Position numbers and translations under genes: made by a program. From assembly GCA_902806565.1 (NCBI GenBank), contig CADCXA010000029.1, positions 1,488,001 through 1,552,000 of the forward strand: a stretch of DNA of 64,000 nt. The letters are read 5' to 3'. The stretch comes from Hypoxylon rubiginosum. Lineage: Eukaryota > Ascomycota > Sordariomycetes > Xylariales > Hypoxylaceae. Shown here piece by piece: positions 1 to 11,092 of the stretch; within the stretch, counting starts at the first letter, position 1; every line of letters starts with the position of its first letter. The notes below the pieces were generated by a model. That model saw nothing but the letters and a program-made list of their open reading frames with translations. It did not search any database and was not told where the DNA came from.

Positions 1-651
1 CCTGTCTATGGGGGTGATTAATGTAAGATGCTAAATATTAAGACAACCTTCTCTACACAGCTGACTATACACGTCGTTATCTTGGTTTAAATTTTCACAT
101 AAATTCATTTAGTTACGTAAGATTAGAGACAAGATATGGAGAGGCCTATAGAAGTTTTGGAACGCTAGAATGAGCTGTCTCTATCGTGTTTAGATGAAAC
201 GTTCATCCTATCCAGCAGGACCGAGCCAACTCAAAAATGGGACGAGGAGGTCCTTCAGTAGAATTGAGAGGATATTAAAGGAGAGGGATCGAGAAGATGC
301 CATCACCATTCTCGCGAATTCTTAGTTGTGACTGAGCACATTAATAATAATATATATGGACCTGGTTTGATTGACTAGATCAAGACGCACTGAAGGTTAT
401 CAGGGAATGCTCTGACCTGAGCGGGAACTGGGAGGTGGCGACTAGCTGGAACCATGGCGAGGGCGTCGCAATAAGGGGTTACCTACAAGGTCCTCTGCCG
501 AACCTTTATCCAAGACGAATTATATTGGACATGAATGCAATTGGTCGCGTAAATGAAATTTATCCTAATGCGGTATTCGCTGCAAGTGCCGTGCGGAGGC
601 GCAAGGTCCCAACCCAAGTCGATTGATTGAGCCGCCATGGAAAATGTGGGC
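1..651. other. Upstream intergenic region, no supported gene
   Basis: I see no convincing gene here. A 63-codon open frame at 435-626 has no recognisable motif, and no splice sites extend it. The last part, just before the TATA-like run, is probably the promoter region of the tyrosinase gene. Confidence 0.5.
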
Positions 652-660
652 TATATATAT
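652..660 (+). promoter_or_regulatory. TATA-like element upstream of tyrosinase
   Basis: An alternating TATATATAT run lies about 97 bases before the tyrosinase start codon at 757. Position and composition fit a fungal core promoter. This is inferred from sequence and distance only. Confidence 0.4.
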
Positions 661-756
661 CATGGAAAATCCCCAGTTCCAGAATTGTTCGAGAGGGTCC
701 CTTGATACCTCATGTTCAACACCAGCTCTATCTTAAGATAAGGTAGCTGATTCAAC

Positions 757-2268
757 ATGTGGGCCAGTGCTCTCCTGCTGCCCTCGCTCCTTGCCGGAGC
801 CCAGGCGATAGAAGTGTAGGTTCCCTACTTGCTCTCTGATTTGCCTTGTTTGGCTTTGCTAAAAGATTTCGTCTAGAATTCGCAATCCTTTCTACCCACT
901 CGATGTCGTCGACAAGCTCGAAGAGGCTACCATGCCTAAGGTAGAGGAGTTCGTGGCGAAGAAGATTGCTGCGAAGGCAAACAACAACTGTACGCTGGAA
1001 AATGCGGCCGTACGAAGAGAGTGGTAGGTCTCTAATTTCTGTAACGCTCATGCAAGCTTCTTACTACGCTAACACAGTCAACAGGAGCGACATGAGTGAG
1101 GAGCTGAGACAAGAATATGTCGCCTCCATAAAGTGCTTGATGAAGCTGCCTCCCAAGTCCGACCCGGAGAGGTTCCCAGGAGCCCTGAGTCGATTTGATG
1201 ATTTCGTCGCGTATCATATGACACACGCCATGCAGCTTCATGACAACCAGCACCTGTTTGGCGCACACAAGTACTTTGTCTACCTGTTCGAGAAGGCCCT
1301 TCGCGAGGAGTGTGGGTACACCGGCTACCAGCCTGTACGTCAACCCCTGAGCACCAAATTGCTCCGGTCTTATCACTGACAGCGACATAGTACATGAACT
1401 ACGACCGATACTCCGAGGACCCAATCAACTCCCCCTTACTCAATGGAAATGCGTCTAGTCTTGGAGGCAACGGTGTGTTGGAACCCTCGTACAAGGGTGT
1501 TCCGCAGTATGGACGCACTCCCAACATCATCGCATCGGGCGGTGGCGGCGGTTGCGTCACAGAGGGTCCCTTCTCAGAGTATGTCACCTGTTTACCTGAT
1601 ACTATCTTAGTATTTTTTAATTTCGTCTTCTGACACGTCAATAGCATGATTGTCAGCCTCGGGCCCACCTCGATGTCAACGGCCACCAATGTTACCAAGA
1701 ACCCAAGAGCCGACGGCACGGGCTCGAACCCGCGCTGCTTACGCCGAGACGTGAACCGAAACGCTGCTATGGGCGCCAAGGCAGACCGCGCTTTCGACCT
1801 GATCAGCAACAGCGACAACATTGATGACTTTTACAACCGGTTGCTCGGGACTCCGCCGCCCAAGGACGACCCCTACCCATGGGGAGTAAGTTTTCCATTC
1901 TGATACCAGCCAGAGACAGTGAATGACTTAAGCTAACCACTTCAAATTAGATCCACACGGCAGGCCACTACGTCGCCGCCGTCGACCCGGGTGGAGACCC
2001 TATGACTTCTCCGGGCGACCCTATTTTCTACTTCCACCACACGTCGCTCGACCGCCTGTGGTGGATCTGGCAGATGCAGGACGCGGAGAACCGCCTCAAC
2101 GTCATCCCCAACGGCACCATGCCAATGCCGCCCATGAAGCAGCGACGTATCCCGGTTCCGGAGGAGACCATTGTCGATATGGAGTGGCTTGGACCCGCTA
2201 TCACGCTTCTCGAGACGCACGACCAGCTCGGCGGAAATGGCGGGGCTTTCTGCTATGTCTATGTTTAA
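757..2268 (+). CDS. Secreted tyrosinase (type 3 copper monooxygenase)
   Basis: Six exons (757-815, 877-1023, 1085-1334, 1391-1578, 1645-1885, 1951-2268) joined by five short GT-AG introns give a 400-residue protein. It opens with a hydrophobic signal peptide (MWASALLLPSLLAGAQA). The copper-A site shows His residues in VAYH, QLHDN and GAHKYF. The copper-B site has HTAGH and, further on, SPGDPIFYFHH followed by DRLWWIWQ. The C-terminus FCYVYV is the usual end of short ascomycete tyrosinases, so the gene is full length. Family members oxidise phenols to o-quinones in pigment or metabolite pathways. Oddly, aromatic residues near copper A are replaced: the usual WH before RYF is AH, and the usual PYWNW motif reads PYMNY. 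All copper-ligating His are kept, so activity is plausible but may be altered. The exact substrate is unknown. Confidence 0.9.
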
Positions 2269-2699
2269 GGGGTCACGTAGGGTGTTTGCAATTAACTCGT
2301 CTGATCCTCGCAAGGGTTGCAGATAGGCGTCATTAACATGAATTTGATATGAATTTTGGGAAATCAATTTGATTGCGTCGTGCTAGCTATGATGTACTAC
2401 CCTCATACGCTATAGCCCTTTTGACCTTGACAGTACCGACTCTGTAAAGAAACTATTTTCTTCGTAGGAATCCTAACCTTTTACTATCTTGAGTCATGAT
2501 CATTCAGGTATCTAATAACATTTCAAGGCGAACAAGGAAACCGTAAGTTTCCATGGCATGCCCGGAGGAGAAATATGCACAGATGCAAAGGTACGATGTT
2601 ACATTAATGGAATTCTACAATCTGTATTCGGGTTTAACTAATGTAAAATAAAGCTAATTGAATCAGAATATCTTGACTAACGTGTCAAATGCAAGTACA
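2269..2699. other. Convergent intergenic region
   Basis: This is the space between the 3' ends of the tyrosinase (+) and the unrecognised gene (-). I see no open frame, repeat or RNA gene in it. It presumably holds the two 3' UTRs and polyadenylation signals. Confidence 0.5.
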
Positions 2700-3591
2700 C
2701 TACCTCCTTCTTTGGGCCCAGTTCCTCATTCGAAGCTTACGTTCTTCGTCTCTTATCCGCAACACTTCCATTTGGTTGTCGAGGATGGAATTAGGAGCGA
2801 TCTCGAATGGTGATCTTGGGAATTTAATGTTAGCATATGGCCACTCTCTTGACTTTGGAGGGTATCTTCCCCAGATCCATAGCTGAGGGTTTCTGCCTCC
2901 TTTAACACCGCGTTCACTCTCCTCCATGCTCCGAATCGGCTGATTGTCTGGATCGTTGCCCTCGTAGACTACGTATATATGCCCGTGTAGGTTACAGATA
3001 TCATATGATGACCCCATACGAACGGTAAGATGAACGTCATCAAGTGACATAATTCGTTCAGTGCCAGTCATACCTACCGTGCTATATTCGTGCCCTTCAG
3101 CCCTGTATATAATTAGCGATTTAGTTTAACAAGAGATGAGGTATACATACGCAACCCAAGCATATCTCAGACCGCACTCTGATGTATGTTGCCTTATTAT
3201 AGCATCAAATGTTTGATACCTTACCTCTTCTTCAGGGGTTAGTATCTGCTCTTGCTGGAACCGGGGGGTGCACCAAATAACCTATGATAGATGTTAGCAT
3301 GAATAATCAAGAATATTCTCAAGTAGAACTAACCATTGGATCTTCCACTGTCGCAGAGCCGTTACCTCGTGTCGATCTGAGAATTCTGTCACCAAAACTG
3401 ACATCATGTTTTGCGCCGCGCCCAAGCGCCATCCCCTTCACCCAGATTATACTCTCGTCATCTTTCCTATATCGCGAACCGCCCATTGTGACTTTACTGC
3501 GATTGCGAAATACGTGAGATGATATGATAGATTCAATATTATCTCGATACGTAGTTAAGAACTCGTGATAGCGATAGCTATATACTGGCAT
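2700..3591 (-). CDS. Hypothetical protein, three exons
   Basis: Exons 3591-3334, 3281-3151 and 3102-2700 join in phase through introns of 52 and 48 bp with good GT-AG ends, giving 263 residues. The start is the first ATG of the open frame (MPVYSYRYHEF). No signal peptide or membrane segment is visible. The protein is mixed charged, with a VIWCTPRFQQEQ stretch early on, an aromatic middle (QLWIWGRYPPKSREWPY) and a very basic C-terminus ending RMRNWAQRRR. I do not recognise the family. Support comes from the clean in-phase splicing of three open segments and from amino-acid composition, not from homology. A lineage-restricted fungal protein is likely. It converges with the tyrosinase gene. Confidence 0.6.
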
Positions 3592-4434
3592 ACTTACAAA
3601 AGAAACGAATAATGTAATGATAGATAATGAGGTTGTTTAAGAGAGTTATATGACTTGTTTTAGAAACTTGCTATTTATAATGAACAATTACCGAAGATGA
3701 GGAACTTGTTAATATGACAGCTTCATATGTTAATATCTACCATTTGAGTTAGAAACACGGTTAGAAAACGTTAAAATTTTAAAATATCAACGGTATTTAT
3801 TGTTGTAAGTACAATTGCCGAGACTTCAAACAGTATGTGAGACTTGGACATTGACAAATAATATTGATATACGGTAGTAATATATTTGGTTATTACTAGG
3901 TAGCTATTCGTTTTTAGTTTAACTTTTACGACCTTAGAAAGTTTGAAGCTCGCCGGTCATTTGGATTATATCATTAATTTGTGAGAGGTTATTATCATTA
4001 AGAGCTAAGAAAATCATATGGATTATCCTATCCTCTAATAAAGCCTATACTATATACCTAGGTAGGTATGTTTGTATATTAAGTACATGTCTCGGGGACT
4101 CGTACGTACGTAACACTCTTACCTACAAGGTAAAATCTTCAGATGCATTGCAGCCCACTGCCACTAAATTTGTGCATATTATCTTTCGACGCACGGGTTA
4201 TCACATTAATGGCCCTTGGATATCATAAAACTATAAACACTATCCGATCGCTACGCATTCCGGAGCTTGACGTTGGACCTGATCCGTCCGACATATCGCC
4301 CCCTACTCGAGATATGATAGCCACCACAGTTAAAACTTGAAGAACAACTGCAAGAGCAGAGACGAATTTCCTGGATGAATATTTGATTTACTATTGCCAT
4401 TTATATTCTCGTGAGGATGGTGTTTTAGTGATAC
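3592..4434. other. AT-rich intergenic region
   Basis: Moderately AT-rich spacer between two minus-strand genes. It contains a palindromic ACCTAGGTAGGT-type motif near 4057 that recurs elsewhere in the window's intergenic DNA. A 65-codon open frame at 4143-4340 has no features I trust. No gene is called. Confidence 0.45.
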
Positions 4435-5952
4435 TCAAACCCATGGGTGTGATGCAACAGCTCCAATATCAATGCGCTTGGCGGGATTGTATCTCAGCAT
4501 CTTCCGTAGTAGGTCCGCAAAGTCGGCTACCTCTTCTTGCGAATACCGCCACGAAATGAATTCTGACGACTGTTGATCTGCTGGCACGTCCTCGGGTCTT
4601 TGCAATTTGCGCAAGACCCTCATCTCTATCCCCAACACTTTTTCAAACTTATCTGTGTGTTGGTCTTCCATTTCAGACTCATAGCCTTCCTCCTGTTCCC
4701 ACTCTGATTCTGACTCGGGCTGTTGCTCTGGTTCCGGTTCGAGATTTTGTTTTTGGTCAGACTCTCTTGGGCTTGAGTTTTCCGATTTGATTGACGAGGA
4801 TTCAGATTGCTGTCTAGGCGAAATTGAGGCGCGTGGAATCTTCCGAAGCATCTCACAAAATGCGTGATTATAAATATTAGGCAATGGGCCTAGATAGGAT
4901 TCAATCTGAAGAACGGGAATGCCGATACCACCACCCGTGATGGATGCGAATAATTGCGTGCCTGTACGGACTTCGAATAACGTACATGCCAATGACCATA
5001 TGTCACTATAGGGTCCTGGGGTTCCAGTCCCATCGAACAAAATCTCGGGAGGCGCGTAGAGACTCGGGATACCTGTTGACCTGGGTGGGCTCTCCATGAA
5101 GTATGACTGGCCAAGGTCAATTACTGCAATTGACTTGGTCGATAAACTCCTGCACCAGTACGAATCTACCGGCTGCACGCTGTATTCGGGAGCCCTTGGG
5201 CCTGGAGGCCGACCCGACTCGGTTTTGACAGTATAACAATGAGCCTCCTCCATCATATCTAAGATTTCTTCTTCATCCAAGTCGTCGAGGCCTTCAATCT
5301 TCATCAGAATGTTTCTCGGAGTAAAATCTCCGTGGCATATTCCGTGACTATGTAAGAAAAACAGAGACTGGACAATTTGTCGACAAGTATCCCGGACGTT
5401 CGGATCTGTTTCCGGCTTGTAGTCCCTCTGCGATAGACGCCAGTCCGAGACTGGCCAACCACAAACTGGCATCACGAAACAACGATGACGGCCATTGGGT
5501 CCCTCAAGCCAAAACCGCTCTAATGGGATCATGATATGATTCTCTTCAAGATATTCCCGGGTGTGTCTATCCAGAAGGCGATTATATATCTTTTCTTCGG
5601 TTTCGCTTGAATAGTTGGCTGCCATTATCTTGACGGCCCTCCACTTCCCTAGGGTAAGGTCGCGACAAAACCAAACGATCCCGAAACCGCCATTGCCAAG
5701 CTTATGGTAGACTTGAAATCGACCGTCGATGATGTCGTCGAGATGGACCGGGTGATGCCCTCCTTTGTTGTACATCTGGACATTTTCGAGACCCAGAAGA
5801 CCACTACCGGGGTCGTATTCAATAACTTCATCTGTCAGAGGCTCATCTGGTACGTCGGCTACATCATGTTGATCATTTTGGCTTTTTGCGCTAGAATCAG
5901 AATTTGTTCTTGTCCTGGTAGCCATGTTGTGTGGTGTGAAGATCGGTTGCAT
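4435..5952 (-). CDS. SRPK-like serine/threonine protein kinase
   Basis: A single uninterrupted frame gives about 505 residues if the ATG at 5952 is used. The frame stays open upstream to an in-frame ATG at 6195, but that extension looks like untranslated sequence, so I prefer 5952 (or 5925). The short GGHHPVHLDD segment before the kinase fold is typical of fungal SR-protein-kinase relatives. Kinase motifs in order: glycine loop LGNGGFG (about 85-91), VAIK-type AVKIM with Lys about 108, catalytic loop HGDFTPRN (about 207-214; HRD is HGD), DLG in place of DFG (about 279-281) and APPE (about 300-303). A long Ser/Glu-rich acidic insert (about 380-445) precedes the last helices, which end SHPWV. 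Key Lys, Asp and Asn are present, so catalysis is possible. Such kinases phosphorylate Ser/Arg-rich proteins; the substrate here is unknown. Confidence 0.8.
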   Translation of the reverse strand: MQPIFTPHNMATRTRTNSDSSAKSQNDQHDVADVPDEPLTDEVIEYDPGSGLLGLENVQMYNKGGHHPVHLDDIIDGRFQVYHKLGNGGFGIVWFCRDLTLGKWRAVKIMAANYSSETEEKIYNRLLDRHTREYLEENHIMIPLERFWLEGPNGRHRCFVMPVCGWPVSDWRLSQRDYKPETDPNVRDTCRQIVQSLFFLHSHGICHGDFTPRNILMKIEGLDDLDEEEILDMMEEAHCYTVKTESGRPPGPRAPEYSVQPVDSYWCRSLSTKSIAVIDLGQSYFMESPPRSTGIPSLYAPPEILFDGTGTPGPYSDIWSLACTLFEVRTGTQLFASITGGGIGIPVLQIESYLGPLPNIYNHAFCEMLRKIPRASISPRQQSESSSIKSENSSPRESDQKQNLEPEPEQQPESESEWEQEEGYESEMEDQHTDKFEKVLGIEMRVLRKLQRPEDVPADQQSSEFISWRYSQEEVADFADLLRKMLRYNPAKRIDIGAVASHPWV

Positions 5953-8900
5953 CTCGACTGAGATGTTGTAGAGGTTCGGACGTAGGTTAACTGAGAATAA
6001 ATATAAAATAGGAACCAGATGTAACAAAACTCTGGTTTTGTTTGAGTTGTTAAGTGCATTAATTGTTTGAAATTTCTTTACTATATCTTTCTTATAATTG
6101 TAATTTTCGAAGGGAAATGGATGGGCCAAACAAAAGACCTGCCTACCCAGGTACCTTAGGTGCGTGACGCCCAAACAAAGAAGTTGCTCAAACATGTCCC
6201 ATTTTGACACATTTCGCCTTGGGAACTTTCAAAAGTATGAGATAACCGTTGAATGTACCATAACTCAAGTAATCAGTCCCATAATAATCGGTGAATAACT
6301 CATTGCTCTTAAAGGGTGATTAATGAGATAGGCTAACACGGCGCAATTTCAACAATCGCAACGGGTAGGTTCCGAACCATTATATGTAATATAAAAATAA
6401 AGCGATACACTTGGATAGGTAGTTACAAGACACATATGTACCTCTCATCCTGTATACTGTATATTCAAGTCAGTCAACAAACAATGTTCACTGCTCTTGA
6501 AATACTGGTCCGATAATCATTTTTGTGTTAGCGTTCCCTTGATATATAAGCATTATCTCGACTGTAAGTCATCTATAGCAAGCCATCTATATACCTAGGC
6601 ACTTAGTCTATTAAACGTCGCACATGCCAATAAGACATTACATTAGACGAAACCAGTAGCAAATGACTTTAATACCTGAAGTTCCAATTTACCGTACCTG
6701 AGCGAGGTATATGTTAGTCCTTATGATTAATTTCATATCACACTTTGATAACTCTGTATATACCTAAACCACTGGTGTTTGTAACAAACAGTTCAGGTCC
6801 CGCTTGTTTCAGGGCAGACTGGAACTGGCGACAAGGAAAATTCTAGTAAATATTCCCAATATCTAAACTTTGGTGAATCATTCATAGACTATCATAAAGA
6901 AAGTACACATAAGTACATAGTATTTCTGATATCTCACTACTCTATACTTGAATAGCGGTAGGGCAGATATAATCTTGAAGTCAGAGATAGTGCAATGATT
7001 ACATAAACACCATCACCAGAGGGCCCATTGTGTATCATGGAAAATGCTTCTAGGAATTGAGAGGGGGAAGGGATTCAATGGATTGTTGTAACCATGACCT
7101 TTTAAATTACCACGTGGGTTGATATTATTGTAAGCCTTTGTTCTGACCCACTTCAGACGTAACGATTCCTACATCAATTCCTTGTTAGCAGATAAAGACA
7201 CAAAGGATTCCCGAACAAAAGGTCTTTCTAAAGATACCCGGAAGGATCAATAGTGTTGTTAATTAGGATGAAATCCTTGATGCATCTTAATCACACTTTT
7301 GGAAAGGCTTGTGTCGTTTAGTAGCACCCGGGAATCCCGAACTTTTGCCCCCCGACGGTCCACGAGGTATCCCGCCTGTGTGAGTGGAATGCGGGTAGAT
7401 GGTTGCATCGTGACCAATACAATGGATGTAGAAATAAACTTCATGTGTAAGGAAACACAAGAGAAAAAACTACGTAGGCCAAGCTTAATTGATCATGCTT
7501 CAGCTTTGTTCCAACTCCGGGGAAGGTTACAATGGAACAAAGGCCATTCTTCATCACATGCAGCCTCACATGCAGCCTCATGAAGACATTGGCTGAATTT
7601 CTTTTAGTCTTGACTACTTTGTTTCTAGTATGCAGCTGAAAAGCAGCTGGCTTTTTATCCCTCGTTACAATGGAATCTAACCTCGTGATACCTGGTTAGT
7701 GTTGCTACCTACACGTCAGATGTTCTTACATTTTTGATTTCTCGCCCCTATAGGAGAATATGTCTTCTCCAAGCTAACTACAATAATAATAATATTGTAT
7801 CTAAGTACCTTGGGTATCTAGGTATGTATGTTGGTTGGTAGGTATGATTATGCTATCATTAGTCAAGTCTTCTATACCCTCACGTGTCATCAACTCTGCA
7901 AACAAGTTTACAAGAGCTCGAGTTTCTCATTACCAATAGACATACTATCTGTTACCTATGCGGCAATATATGATTTGCTAGATTCAATTGACTATATGCC
8001 CAAGAGTTGTTTGCAATCGAGCGTGACCTGTCATGCTATTACCGAGATCCACGCCCAAGCCTGTTTGGTAACCTTCTCGTAACATTGGCATATAGCATAT
8101 AACATCCATTAGAGCGAACACGGCCGCCAATAGCCGTCTCTCCTTTTTTTCAGGGCTCTCCATCAAACCCCACACCGCCGTCATTGTTTCAAGTGAGACA
8201 CTGACTTGAGTCTACTGGCATGCGAATGTAAGCTTTGTCACCCTGTCACCCCGATGTGACCAGCGACGGGCCTACTAGTCCTTGTCGGGACTTTGCGGAA
8301 TTTCCATACTCCAACGCGGGGACGCCACGCGACTCTGCAGACCGCTCATGACCTACGGCGAATGCGAATCACGACTCGGCTTCGCTGTGATTACTCCTGG
8401 ATAGAACCCCCTTTCCCCCTTCTTTCGGCCGGCAACTAAGTCGATGCACGTCATCTTCGGGGAACCCCAAGTTTTTTTTACGTGCTTAGTAGACCTTATT
8501 ATACCGAGATGCGGGAAGGATTCAGGTGACGCTTGAAGCTGAAGAAGATGAAAAGAAAAAGGCGTTACCTTGCGAATTGCACTTGTTGAAAATCACCAAT
8601 TAGACGGGACATCTCTAGCATAGAGATCGTAAGACGCACATGCGGTGTCAATATATAATAACGCATGTTGTCGGGTAGTATCCTCGAAATTATTTTCGGC
8701 TGGGCATCCAGGTCGTGTTACCTTGGCGCCTCTTTTCTCGGTGCTATTTTTCATGATTTCTGGTTCTCTCTTAATTACCAGGACGGATCCAAGTTGTCGG
8801 GTGCGCAGCGTCTGAATATACGTAAGGCGAGCAATGATCATGTCCTGTTCCTCGGAACCGTCGCAGAGGTGGCAGTGGATACACACCCCCAATACGCAAT

Positions 8901-9709
8901 GCCACCTCGGCACATTCCCCCATGCTGTCCACGCCCTACACGCTACGATGGACGCTACGCTACAGTGGGAGGAGGGCTAATTAAAGACTTGTCACTCGTC
9001 AAATAGGGAACAACGTGATAGTTGCACAGAATTTCCTAACGACGAGTACGGTGGGTGGTATACATCGGATTCTACCCCGGCCCTCTCTTCTGTTGTGCGA
9101 CGATCACCTTTTTTAATTACCCTTTTTCTTTTCTTCTCTTACCTTCAGTTACATACCCGTCCAACGTCAGCGAAGCCCCGAACACCGCGTGAAAAATGCC
9201 TACAGCCCTTTCAGACAACCCTCAGGGCGACCTTAGACATGTCAAACTAGGTCACGCACTAGCTGTCGGGCGGTCATTAGGCTGCCGCCCAGGCCTATGA
9301 CTTGTTGTTTCGGTTGTTACGGGGCCTTTTACCATTTGCTTGGCGACCGCCCCTGCGAGACATGGGGGCAGGGCCATGGCCCAAGGGGAGGCCAATCAGG
9401 AATAACCCCAGAAATATTCGTGGCATAGGATTATACGAACCCCAACGCGATGGGGCATCACCCGCTCGAGAGGCTCTGCAGCCTGCACGTCAGTGCAGTG
9501 CAGGATGGGGTCGAAGAAAGTTTGTGGATAGGTATCCGTTTTCGAGGAGGAAGGGGAAGAAAAAAAAAAGCCTAGGGTACCGCAGTACCATGTGGTTGTC
9601 GTGTGTGAAGAAGGATGCGTAGGGCAGGGGGCGCCCAATAATAGACATCGTGGCTTGTGTTCTTTATACGGAGCCAAGTCAACGCTTGCGTCCTTTATAC
9701 ACTTTTACC
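5953..9709. other. Long gene-poor region
   Basis: Nearly 3.8 kb without a supportable gene. Open frames near 7299-7583, 7828-8082, 8593-9006 and 9302-9622 lack recognisable motifs, and several overlap each other on opposite strands. I see short ACCTAGGTA-type palindromes (about 6590, 7815), a small direct repeat of ACATGCAGCCTC at about 7556-7580, and a purine run at about 9544-9570. The right part is GC-richer and probably includes the promoter region of the GH93-like gene. A non-coding transcript or a degraded gene cannot be excluded. Confidence 0.4.
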
Positions 9710-9718
9710 TATATAAAG
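9710..9718 (+). promoter_or_regulatory. TATA box of the GH93-like gene
   Basis: A TATATAAAG element lies about 178 bases upstream of the ATG at 9896. A pyrimidine-rich stretch follows before the start codon, as is common in highly expressed fungal secreted-enzyme genes. Functional role is inferred from position. Confidence 0.45.
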
Positions 9719-9895
9719 GATCACAATCGCCATGTCCGACCCTTTGCCCGTTAATATGGGTTCCGTAAAAAGGCTTCGATTTCAAGTCACTCAAGACCTA
9801 CAGCCGCAAACACTGAGAACAGAGCTCACTTCTTAACTGAGGAGTATCTACTACCTTCTTATTCAACATATACTTTCCTACCTCCTATATATATA

Positions 9896-11092
9896 ATGTC
9901 TCGACAACTCTTTCATCTTTCACTCTTTTCCCTTCTACTTCACTGCTTGAATCTCGTCTCCCTCGTCTCGACCAGCCCCGTCGGCGACAGAAGGGATGGC
10001 GTGACTAAGCGGGTGTCAGGGGGCTCGCAAGTCATGTCTCGGGACACGACGATCCCATTCGGAGACATTGGCGCCACCTTCGTGCTAGGCTCCGCGGAAA
10101 GCCAGCTGGCGCCCGGGGGCACGTACCCTCGCCTGGCCCGCCTGGCCGACGGCGGCATCCTCTCCATATCGTCGTACACCGACGGGGCCGACCGCGTCCT
10201 GCGGGTCGCGCGCAGCGACGACGACGGCGCCACCTTCACCGCGATAGGCGAGGTCGCTAGGAGCACCGGCGACATGGACAACGGGTACCTGCTGCAGCTG
10301 CCGTCCGGGGCCATCCTCGCCGCGTTCCGCAACCACGACAAGAACGCCGACGGCGCCTACACGTACTTCCGCATCTCGGTGTGCCGCAGCGACGACGGCG
10401 GGCGCACCTGGACCTTCGCCGCGCAGGCCGCAGAGCAGGCCGCCTCAGCTTCCGGTTTCAACGGGCTGTGGGAGCCCTTCATGCGCCTGGGCAAGGACGG
10501 CGGGATCCAGCTCACGTACTCGGGCGAGTTAAGCCAGACCAACCAGGAGACGTTCCGAACCCTGTCGTACGACGAGGGCGCGACCTGGGCCGCCCCCGTC
10601 AACCTCATGTTGCACGGAGCGAACCAGCAGTTCCGCGACGGCATGCAGGGCATCGCCGCCACCAGGGACGCCGCGTCGGGCCAGGACGCCCTCGTCATGG
10701 TCTTCGAGGTCAAGGACGGCGACTTCTTCTACGTCGGGACCGTGACCTCGTACGACGACGGCAACACCTGGGGCTCCAGGAACACCATATTCCGGCCCTC
10801 CCAGCACAACGCCGGCGCGCCGCAGATCGCCACCATCGGGTCCAACCTGGCCGTGGTGTTCATGACGGACGCGGACACGACCGGCGCCTTGGACTGGCCC
10901 GCGAACGCCGACGTCAAGATGATCTTCTCCTCGGAACTTCGAAACGGGCAGGTCACGTGGGACAGTCAGACGATGGAGATCTCGCAGGAGAGCTCGTACT
11001 GGCCTGGCGCTTTCCAAAAATCATCTGACAGCATCATAGCTGTTTACGAACGCGGAGGTATCCCGCACGGGAAGACTATTTCAAATGCATAG
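9896..11092 (+). CDS. Secreted GH93-like / sialidase-fold glycoside hydrolase
   Basis: An intronless 398-residue protein starting with a strong signal peptide (MSRQLFHLSLFSLLLHCLNL) followed by a basic pro-like stretch. Four Asp-box (BNR) motifs mark a six-bladed beta-propeller: SDDDGATF (107-114), SDDGGRTW (165-172), SYDEGATW (224-231) and SYDDGNTW (285-292). TYPRLARL, AAFRNHD, GLWEPFMR, FRDGM and NAGAPQI match the signature stretches of fungal GH93 exo-arabinanases as I know them, better than those of true sialidases. GH93 enzymes release arabinobiose from the non-reducing end of arabinan, so a plant-cell-wall role outside the cell is the likely function; exact specificity is inference. The gene is visibly GC-rich with strong third-position C/G bias, which produces long shadow frames on both strands. 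It stands alone with no neighbouring CAZyme. Confidence 0.85.
   Translation: MSRQLFHLSLFSLLLHCLNLVSLVSTSPVGDRRDGVTKRVSGGSQVMSRDTTIPFGDIGATFVLGSAESQLAPGGTYPRLARLADGGILSISSYTDGADRVLRVARSDDDGATFTAIGEVARSTGDMDNGYLLQLPSGAILAAFRNHDKNADGAYTYFRISVCRSDDGGRTWTFAAQAAEQAASASGFNGLWEPFMRLGKDGGIQLTYSGELSQTNQETFRTLSYDEGATWAAPVNLMLHGANQQFRDGMQGIAATRDAASGQDALVMVFEVKDGDFFYVGTVTSYDDGNTWGSRNTIFRPSQHNAGAPQIATIGSNLAVVFMTDADTTGALDWPANADVKMIFSSELRNGQVTWDSQTMEISQESSYWPGAFQKSSDSIIAVYERGGIPHGKTISNA

Noticed and set aside
435..626. 63-codon open frame upstream of tyrosinase
   Set aside because: No motif, signal peptide or splice extension, and it ends in the presumed promoter; expected by chance.
9302..9622. 106-codon open frame upstream of the GH93-like gene
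   Set aside because: Basic low-complexity composition, no homology recognised, and a competing minus-strand frame over the same bases.
10381..11028. Long open frames on both strands inside the GH93-like gene
   Set aside because: They are Arg/Pro/His- or Val-rich shadow frames produced by the strong C/G third-position bias of the real gene.
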